DNA of 64,000 nt from Streptomyces sp. SID13726 (GCF_010548375.1 NZ_JAAGLY010000011.1:186001-250000), one strand, 5' to 3'. Counted from the first letter of the stretch, positions 18,691 to 27,560 are shown. Numbers and translations: made by a program. Notes: generated by a model not told the origin, from the sequence alone.

Positions 18691-19542
18691 TCAGTAGCCG
18701 TAGCGGTTCTTGAGGTGGCGCCAGAAGTCGCGCAGCATCCACTTGTCGAACTCGGTGATCTGGGTCGCGCTGCCCGCCTTCATCAGGAAGCAGCACTGGC
18801 CGGTCGGGGTCCAGTCGTAGAAGTCGTCGAGGCCGAAGGTGTGCCCGACCTCGTGGAGATAGATGTGGATGTTCTCCTGGGCGAGGGCCCCGGTGAAGTA
18901 CTCCTGGCCGACGCGCTGGCCCCAGTCACCGCCCGCGCCGCCCTGGAAGCCCTTGGTCAGCCAGAGCGACTGGTCGTAGTGGCGGGCCGCTCCGCCGGGG
19001 CACTTGGAGTAGTTGCCGTCCTGGTGGAAGAAGCGGCCGCAGTCGGGGGCGCACTGCGGGGCGCCGCCGGAGTCGAGGTTCCCGGCGTAGATGTCGACCG
19101 AGTTGTCGGTCCACTGGAGGGTGGAGCGGTTCTTGACCGCCCAGCCGACGATGTTGACGGGCACGGTGGTGTAGGGCCAGGCGTTGGTGCCGGTGCCGTT
19201 GTCGAGCATGGCCGACATCCATTTGCCGAACTGCTTCTTCACGGCCGCGTGCACCTGGTCCCGGAGGGCGGCGCTGACCGGGGCGTCGGACTCCCAGCGG
19301 ACGCAGTAGTTGACGCTTCCCTTGTTGGCGACGACCTGGTCCCAGCCGTAGTTGCGGAAGCCGTACAGGTTGGGATAGGTCGACTCGACGTGGTTCCAGA
19401 CCTCGCCCAGGGGCTGTACGAGCCCGGCGGGCGGGTTCCAGTTGTCCGCGGCCTGCGCCGGGGTCGCCGTGACGGCGGGCGCGGCACACACCGCGAGCAG
19501 GGCGGCGAGGACGGTCATGAGACGCACGATGCGAGTGCGCAT
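18691..19542 (-). CDS. Secreted zinc metalloprotease-like protein
   Basis: A 283-residue exported protein. A signal peptide of about 31 residues ends in ATPAQAAD. The zinc site is HEVGHTFGLDD (residues 230-240), an HExxHxxGxxD motif with Asp as possible third ligand, as in some metzincin-like and snapalysin-like enzymes. Six or more cysteines in the mature part (for example APQCAPDCG and GQCCF) suggest disulfides. The substrate is unknown. It stands alone between the LacI promoter and a region of decayed sequence. Confidence 0.8.
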   Translation of the reverse strand: MRTRIVRLMTVLAALLAVCAAPAVTATPAQAADNWNPPAGLVQPLGEVWNHVESTYPNLYGFRNYGWDQVVANKGSVNYCVRWESDAPVSAALRDQVHAAVKKQFGKWMSAMLDNGTGTNAWPYTTVPVNIVGWAVKNRSTLQWTDNSVDIYAGNLDSGGAPQCAPDCGRFFHQDGNYSKCPGGAARHYDQSLWLTKGFQGGAGGDWGQRVGQEYFTGALAQENIHIYLHEVGHTFGLDDFYDWTPTGQCCFLMKAGSATQITEFDKWMLRDFWRHLKNRYGY

Positions 19543-19712
19543 GAAGTGAACTCCCTTCGTGGGGGCGGGATTTCACTCCTAGGTCGCCGCCGGTCGGGCC
19601 CGGGTTGCCCATCTTCGACGCACACGGCAGCGGTGTGCCGTCATGGGTGTGGGCGGGCGGTGAGCCCATATGCGGATCGGGGGTCACTACCGCTTGGCGG
19701 AGAGCGTCGGCC

Positions 19713-20118
19713 AGGACGGTACGGGGCGGGACGGGACGGGACGGGACGGGACGAGTGTGGCGAGCCCGTGGCGAGGTGCCTGAACGGCCGGTCGCCGTCG
19801 AGGAGTTGCATCCAGAGGGACCGGGCACGGACGCCGACGCGCGCACCCGCCGGGAGCGTGCGCTGCGCGAGGCGAGGGTCGGTGCGTGCATCGACCGTCC
19901 CGGGGTCGCCCTCGCGGGAGCGGACCATCGCCGAGCAGCGCCCGCCGGGCGTGAGCGAGACGGCCAGGGTCACTCTCGCACCGGCCCAGGCACTGCGCCG
20001 GGTCCACGAGGCCGGGGTGCCGCACCGGGACGTCGAGCCAGGCAACGTCCTGCTCGGCCCCGCCCGCCGGGTCGTCCTGACCGGCTTCGGGATCGCCGCC
20101 CTACAGGACACCCAGGGT
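19713..20118 (+). pseudogene. Decayed Ser/Thr protein kinase fragment (frameshifted)
   Basis: Two reading frames together recall a PknB-type kinase. In frame 3, VWRARGEVPERPVAVEEL and RALREARVGACIDRPGV (about 19755-19905) match the N-lobe. In frame 1, ALRRVHEAGVPHRDVEPGN and VVLTGFGIAALQ (about 19985-20118) match the catalytic loop and DFG region. The VAVK lysine is Glu, the HRDxK lysine is Glu, and the DFG aspartate is Gly. The span between the lobes is short, so a deletion accompanies the frameshift. No intact frame covers both parts. It cannot be an active kinase. Confidence 0.6.
19727..19751 (+). repeat. CGGGA pentanucleotide tandem repeat (5 copies)
   Basis: Five exact CGGGA units occur where the glycine-rich loop of the decayed kinase would be. 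A near-copy precedes them. Slippage at such a repeat could have caused or followed loss of the reading frame. Confidence 0.8.
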
Positions 20119-20256
20119 CCGAGACCCCGGGTCGAGCCTCCGACTGGCGGTCGCTGGACGCCACCCTGCGCACGCCCCCGACCGGCCGCTCCCCCTCCTC
20201 ACCCGCGACGACGACTCCCTACGAGTCGAAACCGAAGCGGAATGTGACCCACCCCA

Positions 20257-20282
20257 CAATCGAAACGCTCACGTTTCGATTG
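20257..20282. promoter_or_regulatory. 11-bp inverted repeat CAATCGAAACG / CGTTTCGATTG
   Basis: Perfect 11-base arms flank a 4-base loop (CTCA), about 85 bp upstream of the response regulator start. It shares the CGAAAC...GTTTCG core with the palindrome at 20309. An operator role is as likely as a terminator for the decayed region upstream, since no U-tract follows. Confidence 0.5.
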
Positions 20283-20308
20283 CCCCGGAGTTACGCTGAC
20301 CCCCACGA

Positions 20309-20327
20309 GAACGAAACCGTTTCGTTC
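20309..20327. promoter_or_regulatory. Palindrome GAACGAAAC-C-GTTTCGTTC upstream of response regulator
   Basis: Perfect 9-base arms flank one central base, 39 bp before the response regulator start. The shape and AACGAAAC core are like those of TetR-family operators. It is the second copy of the core in 70 bp. Confidence 0.55.
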
Positions 20328-20365
20328 AGCATATTGCCCGCTGGGCGAGGATGGAGCACGCCCCC

Positions 20366-21046
20366 ATGACCACCGTCCTCATCGCCACCGACCAGGCGCT
20401 TCAGCGCGTCGGCCTCCGTATGCTCCTGTCGTCCCGGCCCGACCTGACCGTCGTCGGCGAGGCGGTCGGCGGGGCGGAGGCGGTCCGCCTCAGCGCCGCG
20501 CTCCGGCCGGACGTCGTGCTGCTCGACACCCGCACGACCGGCACCGACACCGCCGAGACCGTCCGCCGCATCACCCACACCCCCGACGGACCGCCCACCC
20601 CGCACGTCCTGCTCCTGACCACCGACTCCGACGGCTACCCCTACGGTGCCCTGCGCGCCGGAGCCGCCGGGCACCTCCCCGAGGACGCCACCCCCGACGA
20701 ACTCGTCGCGGCGATCCGGGTCGTGGCCGCCGGTGACGTCGTCGTCTCGCCGGGGCTGACCCGGGCGCTCATCGACGCCGTCCGCAGCGAGCGCGGCACA
20801 ACCGTCCCCGGGCCGGGCAACCGCCTCGACACCCTCACCGGGCGCGAGCGCGATGTGCTCAGCGCGGTCGCCACCGGTGACTCCAACGCCGAGATCGCCG
20901 ACCGGCTGTCCATCGCGCCGACCACGGTCAAGTCCCATGTCAGCAACATACTCACCAAGATCGGCGCGCGCGGCCGGGTCCAGGCGGTGGTCTTCGCCTA
21001 CGAGTCCGGCCTGGTCCGGCCCACCCAGCACGTGCTGCACGCCTGA
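20366..21046 (+). CDS. Orphan NarL/LuxR-type response regulator, atypical receiver
   Basis: A 226-residue protein with a receiver domain (about 1-120) and a LuxR HTH (about 157-220: LTGRERDVLSAVATGDSNAE, then TVKSHVSNILTKIGARGR). The phosphoacceptor aspartate is present (Asp54 in VLLDTR). The first acidic pocket is ATDQ instead of the usual D-D, and the conserved lysine is replaced (HLPEDAT instead of xxxKDAx). Phosphorylation may therefore be weak or absent. No histidine kinase is adjacent. The start at 20366 has GGAG about 9 nt upstream. An earlier ATG at 20351 is possible. Confidence 0.85.
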   Translation: MTTVLIATDQALQRVGLRMLLSSRPDLTVVGEAVGGAEAVRLSAALRPDVVLLDTRTTGTDTAETVRRITHTPDGPPTPHVLLLTTDSDGYPYGALRAGAAGHLPEDATPDELVAAIRVVAAGDVVVSPGLTRALIDAVRSERGTTVPGPGNRLDTLTGRERDVLSAVATGDSNAEIADRLSIAPTTVKSHVSNILTKIGARGRVQAVVFAYESGLVRPTQHVLHA

Positions 21047-21101
21047 GGGCCACGGCACAGGCGCTGGACACCGAGGGCCACGGCACACGTTCCGCACGCC
21101 T

Positions 21102-21170
21102 GGAGCCGACGGCCGGGCGCCCGGCCCGGCACACCCGAGTGCCCTGGCCGGGCGCCCGGCCGTCGGCTCC
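21102..21170. terminator. Long bidirectional terminator hairpin
   Basis: Two perfect 25-base arms (21102-21126 and 21146-21170) enclose a 19-base loop that can itself pair through GGCAC/GTGCC. Each arm contains the self-complementary GGCCGGGCGCCCGGCC. It sits between the convergent response regulator and flavoprotein stops. No T-tract follows, as is common in Streptomyces. Confidence 0.85.
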
Positions 21171-21172
21171 GG

Positions 21173-22279
21173 TCAGGCCGCGGTGTAGCCGAGCTGGCGC
21201 CTCATGTAGGGCGTCATGAGCGTCTTCGCCTTGGCCAGGGTCGTGGTGCGCCCGCCGAGCACCGCGGTCTCGCCGCCCGGCACCGGCAGCATGGTCACCC
21301 CGTCGGCCGGGCCGAAGGGCACGATCAGCGGGGTGCGGTGGACGGGCCGGTAGAAGCGCGGCTCCTTCCGGTGCCGGCCCGAACTGTTCAGATGGGCGCG
21401 GATGTTCCAGGCCGCGAGGTCCGCCTGGGCGAGCGCGGCCGGGGTGATCTTGTGCTCGGTGGCGTCGTTGACGTCGCCCACCGCGAAGACGTCCAGGTGG
21501 CCCTCGGCCCGCAGCGCGCGGTCGACCTTCACGTGCCCGGACGGGTTCAGCCAGTCGCCGTGTCCGGCCAGGCGCAGCCAGAGCGTGTTGGGGGTGGTGC
21601 CGGTGGCCCAGAAGGAGAGGTCGGCGGCGATGAGCCCGCCGTGGGCGTCGCGGTAGGTGCCGAAGTCGTTGCCCGGGGACATGAAGGAGTCGAGCCGTAC
21701 CTCCACGTCATGGGCCTCCAGCCAGGCGAGCGCCTTGCGTCCGGCCCGTTCGCTGCCCGTGTTGCTCAGCAGCTTGGAGCCGGAGTGCGCGAGCGTGACC
21801 CGGGCCTCGGGCCGGGCCAGCCGGATCTCGGCACTGAGCTCGACCCCGGAGGGACCGCCGCCGACGACCAGGACATGGTCGGCGGAGGCGATCTTCGTCT
21901 GGTGCTCGTTGAAGGACTTCACCGCCTCCTCGGTGGTGGTGCCGGCGAAGCGGGCCGGTGCCGGGTAGTCGGCCCCGGTCGCTATCACCACCACGTCGTA
22001 CGGCAGTCCGGTCCCGTCGGCCAGCACCACCCGGCGCTCGGCGGTGTCCACGGTGACCACCTTGCCGACGACGACCCGGCCGTGGCGCAGCAGCCGGTCG
22101 TAGGGGATGAAGGGGGTGACGGTCCACTCCCTGCGCACGCCCGCCCGGAGGGAGGAGATGCGGTGGAAGAAGACCTCCTTGCGGTCCACCAGGGTCACCC
22201 GGGCCGTCGGGTCCAGCCGCTTCGCCAGCCGGACGCCCGCATAGCCGCCGCCGATCACCACTACGTCGCCGTCACTCAC
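21173..22279 (-). CDS. NAD(P)/FAD-dependent oxidoreductase, NDH-2/AIF-like
   Basis: A 368-residue pyridine nucleotide-disulfide-type flavoprotein. The FAD Rossmann motif is VVVIGGGYAGVRLA near the N-terminus, the NAD motif is VLVVGGGPSGVELSAE in the middle, and FAVGDVND closes the FAD site. No redox-active cysteine pair is seen, which fits type II NADH dehydrogenase or AIF-like relatives more than disulfide reductases. GTG at 22279 follows AGGAG. A TTGA-type palindrome lies 87 bp upstream. It is probably cytoplasmic or peripheral to the membrane. Confidence 0.88.
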   Translation of the reverse strand: MSDGDVVVIGGGYAGVRLAKRLDPTARVTLVDRKEVFFHRISSLRAGVRREWTVTPFIPYDRLLRHGRVVVGKVVTVDTAERRVVLADGTGLPYDVVVIATGADYPAPARFAGTTTEEAVKSFNEHQTKIASADHVLVVGGGPSGVELSAEIRLARPEARVTLAHSGSKLLSNTGSERAGRKALAWLEAHDVEVRLDSFMSPGNDFGTYRDAHGGLIAADLSFWATGTTPNTLWLRLAGHGDWLNPSGHVKVDRALRAEGHLDVFAVGDVNDATEHKITPAALAQADLAAWNIRAHLNSSGRHRKEPRFYRPVHRTPLIVPFGPADGVTMLPVPGGETAVLGGRTTTLAKAKTLMTPYMRRQLGYTAA

Positions 22280-22365
22280 GCCGAGTCTCCTGAAACCGTG
22301 GGGGGAGGGAGCGCCATGACGGACGAGCCGCTCCCCCGAGCACTCGGATGACGGCGAGCGTAACG

Positions 22366-22379
22366 CTTGAAACCTCAAG
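22366..22379. promoter_or_regulatory. MarR-like palindrome CTTGAAACCTCAAG
   Basis: CTTGA and TCAAG arms flank four bases, in the promoter of the flavoprotein gene. The core TTGAAACnTCAA recurs at 40014-40025. TTGA-N-TCAA palindromes are typical of MarR-family operators. Confidence 0.4.
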
Positions 22380-22414
22380 TGTCAGGCGGGTTCTGTGTGA
22401 TTTTCGTGAAGTTG

Positions 22415-22830
22415 TCAGACACCTCCGCCCAGTTCGTAGTCGAACCAGATCCGATGGGTGCCGTCGGTGTCCACTCCGAGACCGCCGGTGCCGGTGATTC
22501 CGGCCAGGTCGCCGGTGCCGCTGGAGGGGACCACGGTGAAGAACTCGGCGGTGCGGTCGCTGCCGGTGGTGGTCGCCGAGTGCACGAAGTTGAAGGCGCC
22601 GGACCGGTCGTGCAGCGAGCCCTCGAAGGACTCCATGGCCACATAGGTCCGACGCCGCTCTCCTGGTCGTACGCGGCCGTGAACAAGGTCGCCGCACGGC
22701 CGGCGACCTCGCCCTCGAAGTGCTTCTCCATCGTCGCGACACCGACGGGCAGCCCGGTGGCCACGGCGGGCTCGGGCTTCAGCTCGGTCGGGACGAACGC
22801 CTTGACGCTGAAAGTTCCGTTGGCTCTCAT
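22415..22830 (-). pseudogene. DUF3224-type protein with a single-base frameshift
   Basis: The reading begins at ATG 22830 (MRANGTFSVKAFVPTEL) and runs to SGVG near 22650. The continuation MESFEGSLHDRSGAFNFVHS and onward, to a stop at 22415, lies in another frame. One extra base at about 22650 would join the parts as a normal DUF3224 protein of about 138 residues (SGVG-TYVAMESFEGS). Either the gene is newly inactive or the base is a sequencing error. Family members are small beta-barrel proteins of unknown function. Confidence 0.7.
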
Positions 22831-22877
22831 GCGCCGAAGGTACCGACCGGGACTGACAACGGGCCGCCCGCGCGCCC

Positions 22878-23792
22878 CTACTCGGGCGGGGTCGGCGTGT
22901 CGTGCGTCCGGTACATCGCCTGCACGTCGAGCTCCAGCTGGACCGTGGGACCCACGACCGCGATGCCCCGGGCCAGCATGGAGCGCCAGTTCAGCGTGTA
23001 GTCCTCGCGGTGCAGCTCGGCCGTCGCCAGGGCCGCACAGCGCAGTTCCTCGCCGTAGCCGCCGTTCACCGTGCCCAGGTAGGTGGTGTCCAGGGCGACC
23101 GAGCGGCTGACGCCGTGCATGGTCAGGGAGCCCTGGAGGGTCCACTTGCTGCCGCCCCGGTAGGCGAAGCGGGTGCTGACGAAGTCGATGTGCGGGAACC
23201 GCTCGACGTCGAGGAAGTCACCGGAGCGCAGATGGTTGTCGCGGGTGGAGTTGCCGGTCGTGATGCTGGACGCGTCGATGCGGACCTGGACCCGGGTCTG
23301 GGACATGTCCTGCGCGACCTGGATGCCGCCCTCGAAGCGCTCGAAGCGGCCGTGCACATGGGCCATGCCGACGTGCTTGGCGATGAACCGGATCGCGGTG
23401 TGCGGCGGATCGAACAACCAGACGCCGGGCGTGGGCAGTTGGAGCGCGGCGGCCGGCTGGAGCCAGACCCGCTCGGCGGGCGCCACCGCGTCCGGGACGA
23501 CCTCGACCGTCTCGCGGTGCGGCTGGAGCCCTTCGGCCGCGGCCAGCAGGCTGTAGCGGCCCGGAGGCAGTACGGCGAGGAAGAAACCGTAGGGATCGAC
23601 CGTCCCGCGGGCCGCGACCCGGTGCGTGTCCAGCGCGGTGACGGTGACGTCCGCGCCCGCCAGCGGCGAGCCCATCGGGTCGACTATCTCGCGGGCCACG
23701 GCGCCCGCGCCGGGCGGGAGGGGGACGGAGAGGCCCGCAGCCCCGGCATGGGCAGCCTTGGACCGCCGGCGCCTGAGGAGTGCGAGGGCCAT
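22878..23792 (-). CDS. YceI family protein with N-terminal carboxypeptidase-regulatory-like domain
   Basis: A 304-residue protein. Residues about 30-105 form a CarboxypepD_reg-like beta sandwich (AREIVDPMGSPLAGADVTVT, PGRYSLLAAAEG). Residues about 120-290 form a YceI lipocalin-like domain (WLFDPPHTAIRFIAKHVGMA, DVERFPHIDFVST, LTMHGVSRSV). YceI proteins bind polyisoprenoid or other lipids. No clear signal peptide is present. AGGAAAGG lies about 10 nt before the ATG at 23792. A GTG three codons earlier is also possible. Confidence 0.88.
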   Translation of the reverse strand: MALALLRRRRSKAAHAGAAGLSVPLPPGAGAVAREIVDPMGSPLAGADVTVTALDTHRVAARGTVDPYGFFLAVLPPGRYSLLAAAEGLQPHRETVEVVPDAVAPAERVWLQPAAALQLPTPGVWLFDPPHTAIRFIAKHVGMAHVHGRFERFEGGIQVAQDMSQTRVQVRIDASSITTGNSTRDNHLRSGDFLDVERFPHIDFVSTRFAYRGGSKWTLQGSLTMHGVSRSVALDTTYLGTVNGGYGEELRCAALATAELHREDYTLNWRSMLARGIAVVGPTVQLELDVQAMYRTHDTPTPPE

Positions 23793-23835
23793 GATGTTCA
23801 CCTTTCCTAGGGGACTTGCTGTGGTGCTGCGGTAC

Positions 23836-24903
23836 TCACGGCCGGCGTCCTTCGTAGGCCGCCTGGAGCACCGCCCGTACCCCGTCCGCGGTCACGGGAC
23901 GCGGGTTGGCGTACGGCTGTCCCGCCACCTGTTCGGCCGCCTCCGCCAAGTCGGTCTCCTTCAGACCGAGTTCGGCGAGCGAGCGCGGGGCGCCCAGGCG
24001 TCCGGCCAGGCCCCACAGGGCTTGTGACGGGTCGTCGGCATCGAGTGCCCGGCTCAGTGCGCTCAACGCGCCGGGAACGGCGGGGGCGTTGTACGCGAGG
24101 GCGTGGGGCAGCACGACGGTGTGGGTCTCGGCGTGCGGCAGTCCGAAGGTGCCGCCAAGGACGTGGCACAGCTTGTGGTGCAGGCCCATGGTGGTCGCCC
24201 CGAGGCACGCCCCGCACAGCCACGCGCCGTACAGGGCCCGGCCGCGCGCGTCGAGGTCCGCGGGTTCCGCGGCCAGCAGGGGCAGCGCCTGCGCCATCGC
24301 GCGTACGCCCTCCTCGGCCATCAGCGCGATCAGCGGTGAGGTGTCCGGGGCGTACAGCGCCTCGACCGCGTGGGCCAGGGCGTTGACGCCGCTGGTCACG
24401 GTGAGCGGGACGGGCAGGGAGAGGGTCAGCTCGGGGTCGTAGACGACACTGCGGGGCTGGACCTTCGGGTCGCGGCCGGTGCGCTTGACGCCGTTCTCGG
24501 TCAGGCCCCACACGGGGGTCATCTCGGAGCCCGAGTAGGTCGACGGCACGGCGATCAGCGGGAGTCCGGTGCGCAGGGCGATGGCCTTGCCGAGGCCGAC
24601 GGAGGAGCCGCCGCCGACCGCGACGATCCCGTCGGCGACGGCGGCGTGGGCGACCGCCACCGCCCGCTCCGCGTCCTCGGCGGGGACATGCATACGAGCC
24701 TCGGCGTGCAGTCCCGCGCAGGAGTCGCCGAGCGCGTCCGCGACCTTCCGCGCGACGGCCTCGCCCCGGCTGCCGCAGACCACCAACAGCCGTCGCAGGC
24801 CCAGGTGTTCGGCCTCGCCCGGCGTCGCGGTGACGGCGGCGCCGGGCCGGAAGACGACCCGGCCGGGCCGGCTCTCGTAGGTGAAGTCGCCCTGGAACGT
24901 CAT
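23836..24903 (-). CDS. Maleylacetate reductase
   Basis: A 355-residue iron-alcohol-dehydrogenase-family protein. The nucleotide-binding GGGSSVGLGKAIA lies at about residues 98-110. The metal-site region contains HHKLCHVLGGTFGLPHAETH. It should reduce maleylacetate to 3-oxoadipate with NAD(P)H. This is the step after hydroxyquinol ring cleavage, encoded by the adjacent upstream gene, whose stop overlaps this start by 4 bp. Confidence 0.93.
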   Translation of the reverse strand: MTFQGDFTYESRPGRVVFRPGAAVTATPGEAEHLGLRRLLVVCGSRGEAVARKVADALGDSCAGLHAEARMHVPAEDAERAVAVAHAAVADGIVAVGGGSSVGLGKAIALRTGLPLIAVPSTYSGSEMTPVWGLTENGVKRTGRDPKVQPRSVVYDPELTLSLPVPLTVTSGVNALAHAVEALYAPDTSPLIALMAEEGVRAMAQALPLLAAEPADLDARGRALYGAWLCGACLGATTMGLHHKLCHVLGGTFGLPHAETHTVVLPHALAYNAPAVPGALSALSRALDADDPSQALWGLAGRLGAPRSLAELGLKETDLAEAAEQVAGQPYANPRPVTADGVRAVLQAAYEGRRP

Positions 24904-25769
24904 GCGTCGCGCTCCAGCACCAGGTCGAAGCGGGCGTGCCGGAACGGGTTCGGGACGCCGAACTCGGCGGCCAGGGACGGGTCGTCGGTGGCCGCGAAGT
25001 CCTGCACCAAGCTCTTCTTGACCGCGAAGACGGCGTCGGAGTCGAGGTAGTCGCTGCCCGCGACGAAGATGTGCGTGGTGACGGGGATGTGCCCTTCGGC
25101 ACCGGCGATGAAGTGGATGTGCGCGGGCCGGTAGGGATGCCGGCCGGTCGCGCGGAGCAGGTCGCCGACCGGGCCGTCGGTGGGGATCGGGTAGGGCGCC
25201 GGGACGCAGGTGCGGAACCAGAAGCGGCCCTCGGTGTCGGCGGTGAACAGTCCGCGTCCGTTGCCCGCGGGCTGTGCGTCGGGCTGCTGGACGTCGTAGA
25301 AGCCCTGGTCGTCGGCCTGCCAGACGTCGAGGACGGCGCCGGGCAGCGGGGTGCCGTCGGCGGAGCGGACCCGGCCGCTGACCACACAGGGCTCGGTGCC
25401 GCCCACCAGGTCGATGTCGTCGCCGAGTTCACGCACGGGCGACTCGGTCATGTGGAAGGGGCCGAGCACGGTGGACTCGGTGGCGCCCTGCACCCGGTCG
25501 CCGTTGACCGTCTCGACCAGCATGGAGAGGCCGAGGACGTCCGAGAGGAGGATGAACTCCTGCCGGGTGTCGGTGCAGGTCTGCCCGGTGGCCGTGAGGA
25601 AGGCGATGGCCCGCTCCCACTCGTCCTGGGTGAGACGGGTCTCGCGCACGAAGTCGTGCAGATGGCCGATGAGTCCGGCGAGCAGCTCGCGCAGGCGTGG
25701 ATCGGCGGTCGCGTGGAGGCTGGCGACGGCCTCCTCGGTGACGCTGGTTCCGATCGCGTCGGTGGTCAT
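24900..25769 (-). CDS. Hydroxyquinol 1,2-dioxygenase (intradiol)
   Basis: A 289-residue non-heme Fe(III) intradiol dioxygenase. An N-terminal helical dimerisation domain includes ETVNGDRVQGATESTVLGPFH. The tyrosine ligand lies in GFYDVQQP and further ligands in HPYRPAHIHF. It opens hydroxyquinol between the hydroxyls to give maleylacetate. ATG at 25769 follows GAGGAG. It sits between the flavin hydroxylase and the maleylacetate reductase, the order expected for a resorcinol/4-hydroxysalicylate lower pathway. Confidence 0.93.
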   Translation of the reverse strand: MTTDAIGTSVTEEAVASLHATADPRLRELLAGLIGHLHDFVRETRLTQDEWERAIAFLTATGQTCTDTRQEFILLSDVLGLSMLVETVNGDRVQGATESTVLGPFHMTESPVRELGDDIDLVGGTEPCVVSGRVRSADGTPLPGAVLDVWQADDQGFYDVQQPDAQPAGNGRGLFTADTEGRFWFRTCVPAPYPIPTDGPVGDLLRATGRHPYRPAHIHFIAGAEGHIPVTTHIFVAGSDYLDSDAVFAVKKSLVQDFAATDDPSLAAEFGVPNPFRHARFDLVLERDA

Positions 25770-25817
25770 CCCGGCTCCTCGTGCTCGACGGCGTTCCGCT
25801 TCTGCCATGGTCGCGCG

Positions 25818-27560
25818 TTATCGGGCGTGACCGAGGATTCGCCGCAGCGCGTCCGTCAGCAGCGCCTCGGCGTCCGGGGCCGCGGTCGCGTGCCGGAAGG
25901 CGACGAACCCGTCGGGCCGGACGAGCAGGGTGCCCGCGTCGGAGATCTCGCTCAGTCGCGCCCAGTCGCCGTACGGGTCCTCGTACTCCTGACCGGGCCC
26001 GACGACCACGACGGCGATCTCGGTGTCCTGGGCATCGGCGGCCAGGATCCAGTCCTCGCCGCCGATGCCGGTGAGGAGGGTGAAGCGGCCCTTGCCGACG
26101 GTGTCCAGCGTCGACAGGGTCCGGGTGCCCGAGGTGATCCAGGCGTGCGGGACGCGGGCGCCGGGGCGGGAGGTGGGCTGGTGGTGGAGTTCCGGGTCGC
26201 GGGCGAAGGTCTCCGCGCCTGACCCGTCCGGGACGACCGCGTCCGAGACGTAGCGCTGGTTGAGGTCGACGCCGTGCGCGTTGAACTCGTACACCTTGAA
26301 GGCGATGGCCTCGCGCAGCTTCGCCCGCTGCTTCTCGGCGGCCTCGGTGGCGTCCTTGCGGGCGGCGATGTTGGCCCAGAGCTGTTCGGGGGTCTGCGGG
26401 GAGAGTCCGTCCAGGGCGTCGAAGATGGGCGCGGTCTCGCCGATGGACTGGTTGGCGCGGGTGACGACCTGCTTGCCGATCGGGGCGCGTTCGGCGGTGT
26501 AGGTGTCGAGGAGCTTCGGGGAGGCGGTGCCGTCGAGGACGAGTTTCAGCTTCCAGGCGAGGTTGTAGGAGTCCTGGATCGAGGTGTTGGAGCCGAGCCC
26601 GTTGGACGGCGGGTGCCGGTGGGTGGCGTCGCCGGCGCAGAAGACCCGGCCGTCGGAGTAGGTCTCGGCGTACATCTCGTTGACGGTCCAGGCCGAGGAC
26701 GACTTGATGGTCACCGGGATCCCGTCGTCGCCGACCAGCTGGCGTACGACGGACTCGGCGTACTCGGTCGTCAGGTCGGGGGCGCCCGCCTCGACGTCGT
26801 AGCCCCATACGATCAGCCACTCGTTCCACGGCCGCACGCAGCGTACGAGTCCCGCACCGATGCCGCCGACGGTCGCGCCCGGGGCGAGGACCCAGTAGAG
26901 GGTGGACGGGCGGTGGGCCGTGTACTTGCTGAGATCCGCCTCGAAGACGATGTTGATGCTGCCGGCCACGCCCATCTGGCCGCCCATCGGCAGCCCGGCG
27001 TCCTCGGCGACCTTCGAGCGGCCGCCGTCGGCGCCGATCAGGTACTTCGCGCGGATCTCGTACGTGTCCCCGCGCAGCCGGTCCCGGACGGTGGCCGTCA
27101 CGCCGTCGGCGCCCTGGGTGTGGGAGAGGTACTCGGTCTCGAAGCGCAGGCTGGTGCCGCGGGCGACAGCCGCGTCGACGAGGACCGGCTCCATGAGGTG
27201 CTGGGGCATGTCGCACATGCGGGTGGGGCTGGCGAGTTCGTGGGCGGCCTGGACCAGGGGGTCGTTGCCCCAGGAGCGCACGCGGCCGAGTTCCTCACCG
27301 GCCAGGCTGGTGCAGAAGGTCGTGTTGCCCATCAGGTGCTGCGGCGTGGCCCGCGCGATGACGTCCTGTTCGACGCCGAGGTCGCGCAGAACCTCCATCG
27401 TGCGCTGGTTGGTGATGTGCGCGCGGGGGGTGTCGGCGAGGCTCGCGTAGCGGGTGACGACGAGGTTGGGCACGCCGTAGGTGCTCAGGGCGAGCGCGGC
27501 CGAGGCTCCGGCCGGGCCGCTGCCAACGATCAGGACGTCGGTCTCGACGACGGTGGGCAC
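25818..27560 (-). CDS. FAD-dependent aromatic hydroxylase (resorcinol/phenol hydroxylase, TfdB type)
   Basis: A 580-residue group A flavin monooxygenase. GSGPAG sits near the N-terminus, the second FAD motif is GDATHRHPPSNGLGSNTSIQ (about residues 312-331), and a thioredoxin-like C-terminal domain follows, as in phenol hydroxylases. It likely hydroxylates resorcinol or a related phenol to hydroxyquinol for the dioxygenase that follows. GTG 27560 has AGGAG upstream. A perfect inverted repeat lies about 70 bp before the start. Confidence 0.9.
   Translation of the reverse strand: MPTVVETDVLIVGSGPAGASAALALSTYGVPNLVVTRYASLADTPRAHITNQRTMEVLRDLGVEQDVIARATPQHLMGNTTFCTSLAGEELGRVRSWGNDPLVQAAHELASPTRMCDMPQHLMEPVLVDAAVARGTSLRFETEYLSHTQGADGVTATVRDRLRGDTYEIRAKYLIGADGGRSKVAEDAGLPMGGQMGVAGSINIVFEADLSKYTAHRPSTLYWVLAPGATVGGIGAGLVRCVRPWNEWLIVWGYDVEAGAPDLTTEYAESVVRQLVGDDGIPVTIKSSSAWTVNEMYAETYSDGRVFCAGDATHRHPPSNGLGSNTSIQDSYNLAWKLKLVLDGTASPKLLDTYTAERAPIGKQVVTRANQSIGETAPIFDALDGLSPQTPEQLWANIAARKDATEAAEKQRAKLREAIAFKVYEFNAHGVDLNQRYVSDAVVPDGSGAETFARDPELHHQPTSRPGARVPHAWITSGTRTLSTLDTVGKGRFTLLTGIGGEDWILAADAQDTEIAVVVVGPGQEYEDPYGDWARLSEISDAGTLLVRPDGFVAFRHATAAPDAEALLTDALRRILGHAR

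Noticed and set aside
19543..19600. Imperfect inverted repeat AGTGAACTCCC / GGGATTTCACT upstream of the metalloprotease
   Set aside because: There is a mismatch and no second copy. Evidence is too weak for an operator call.
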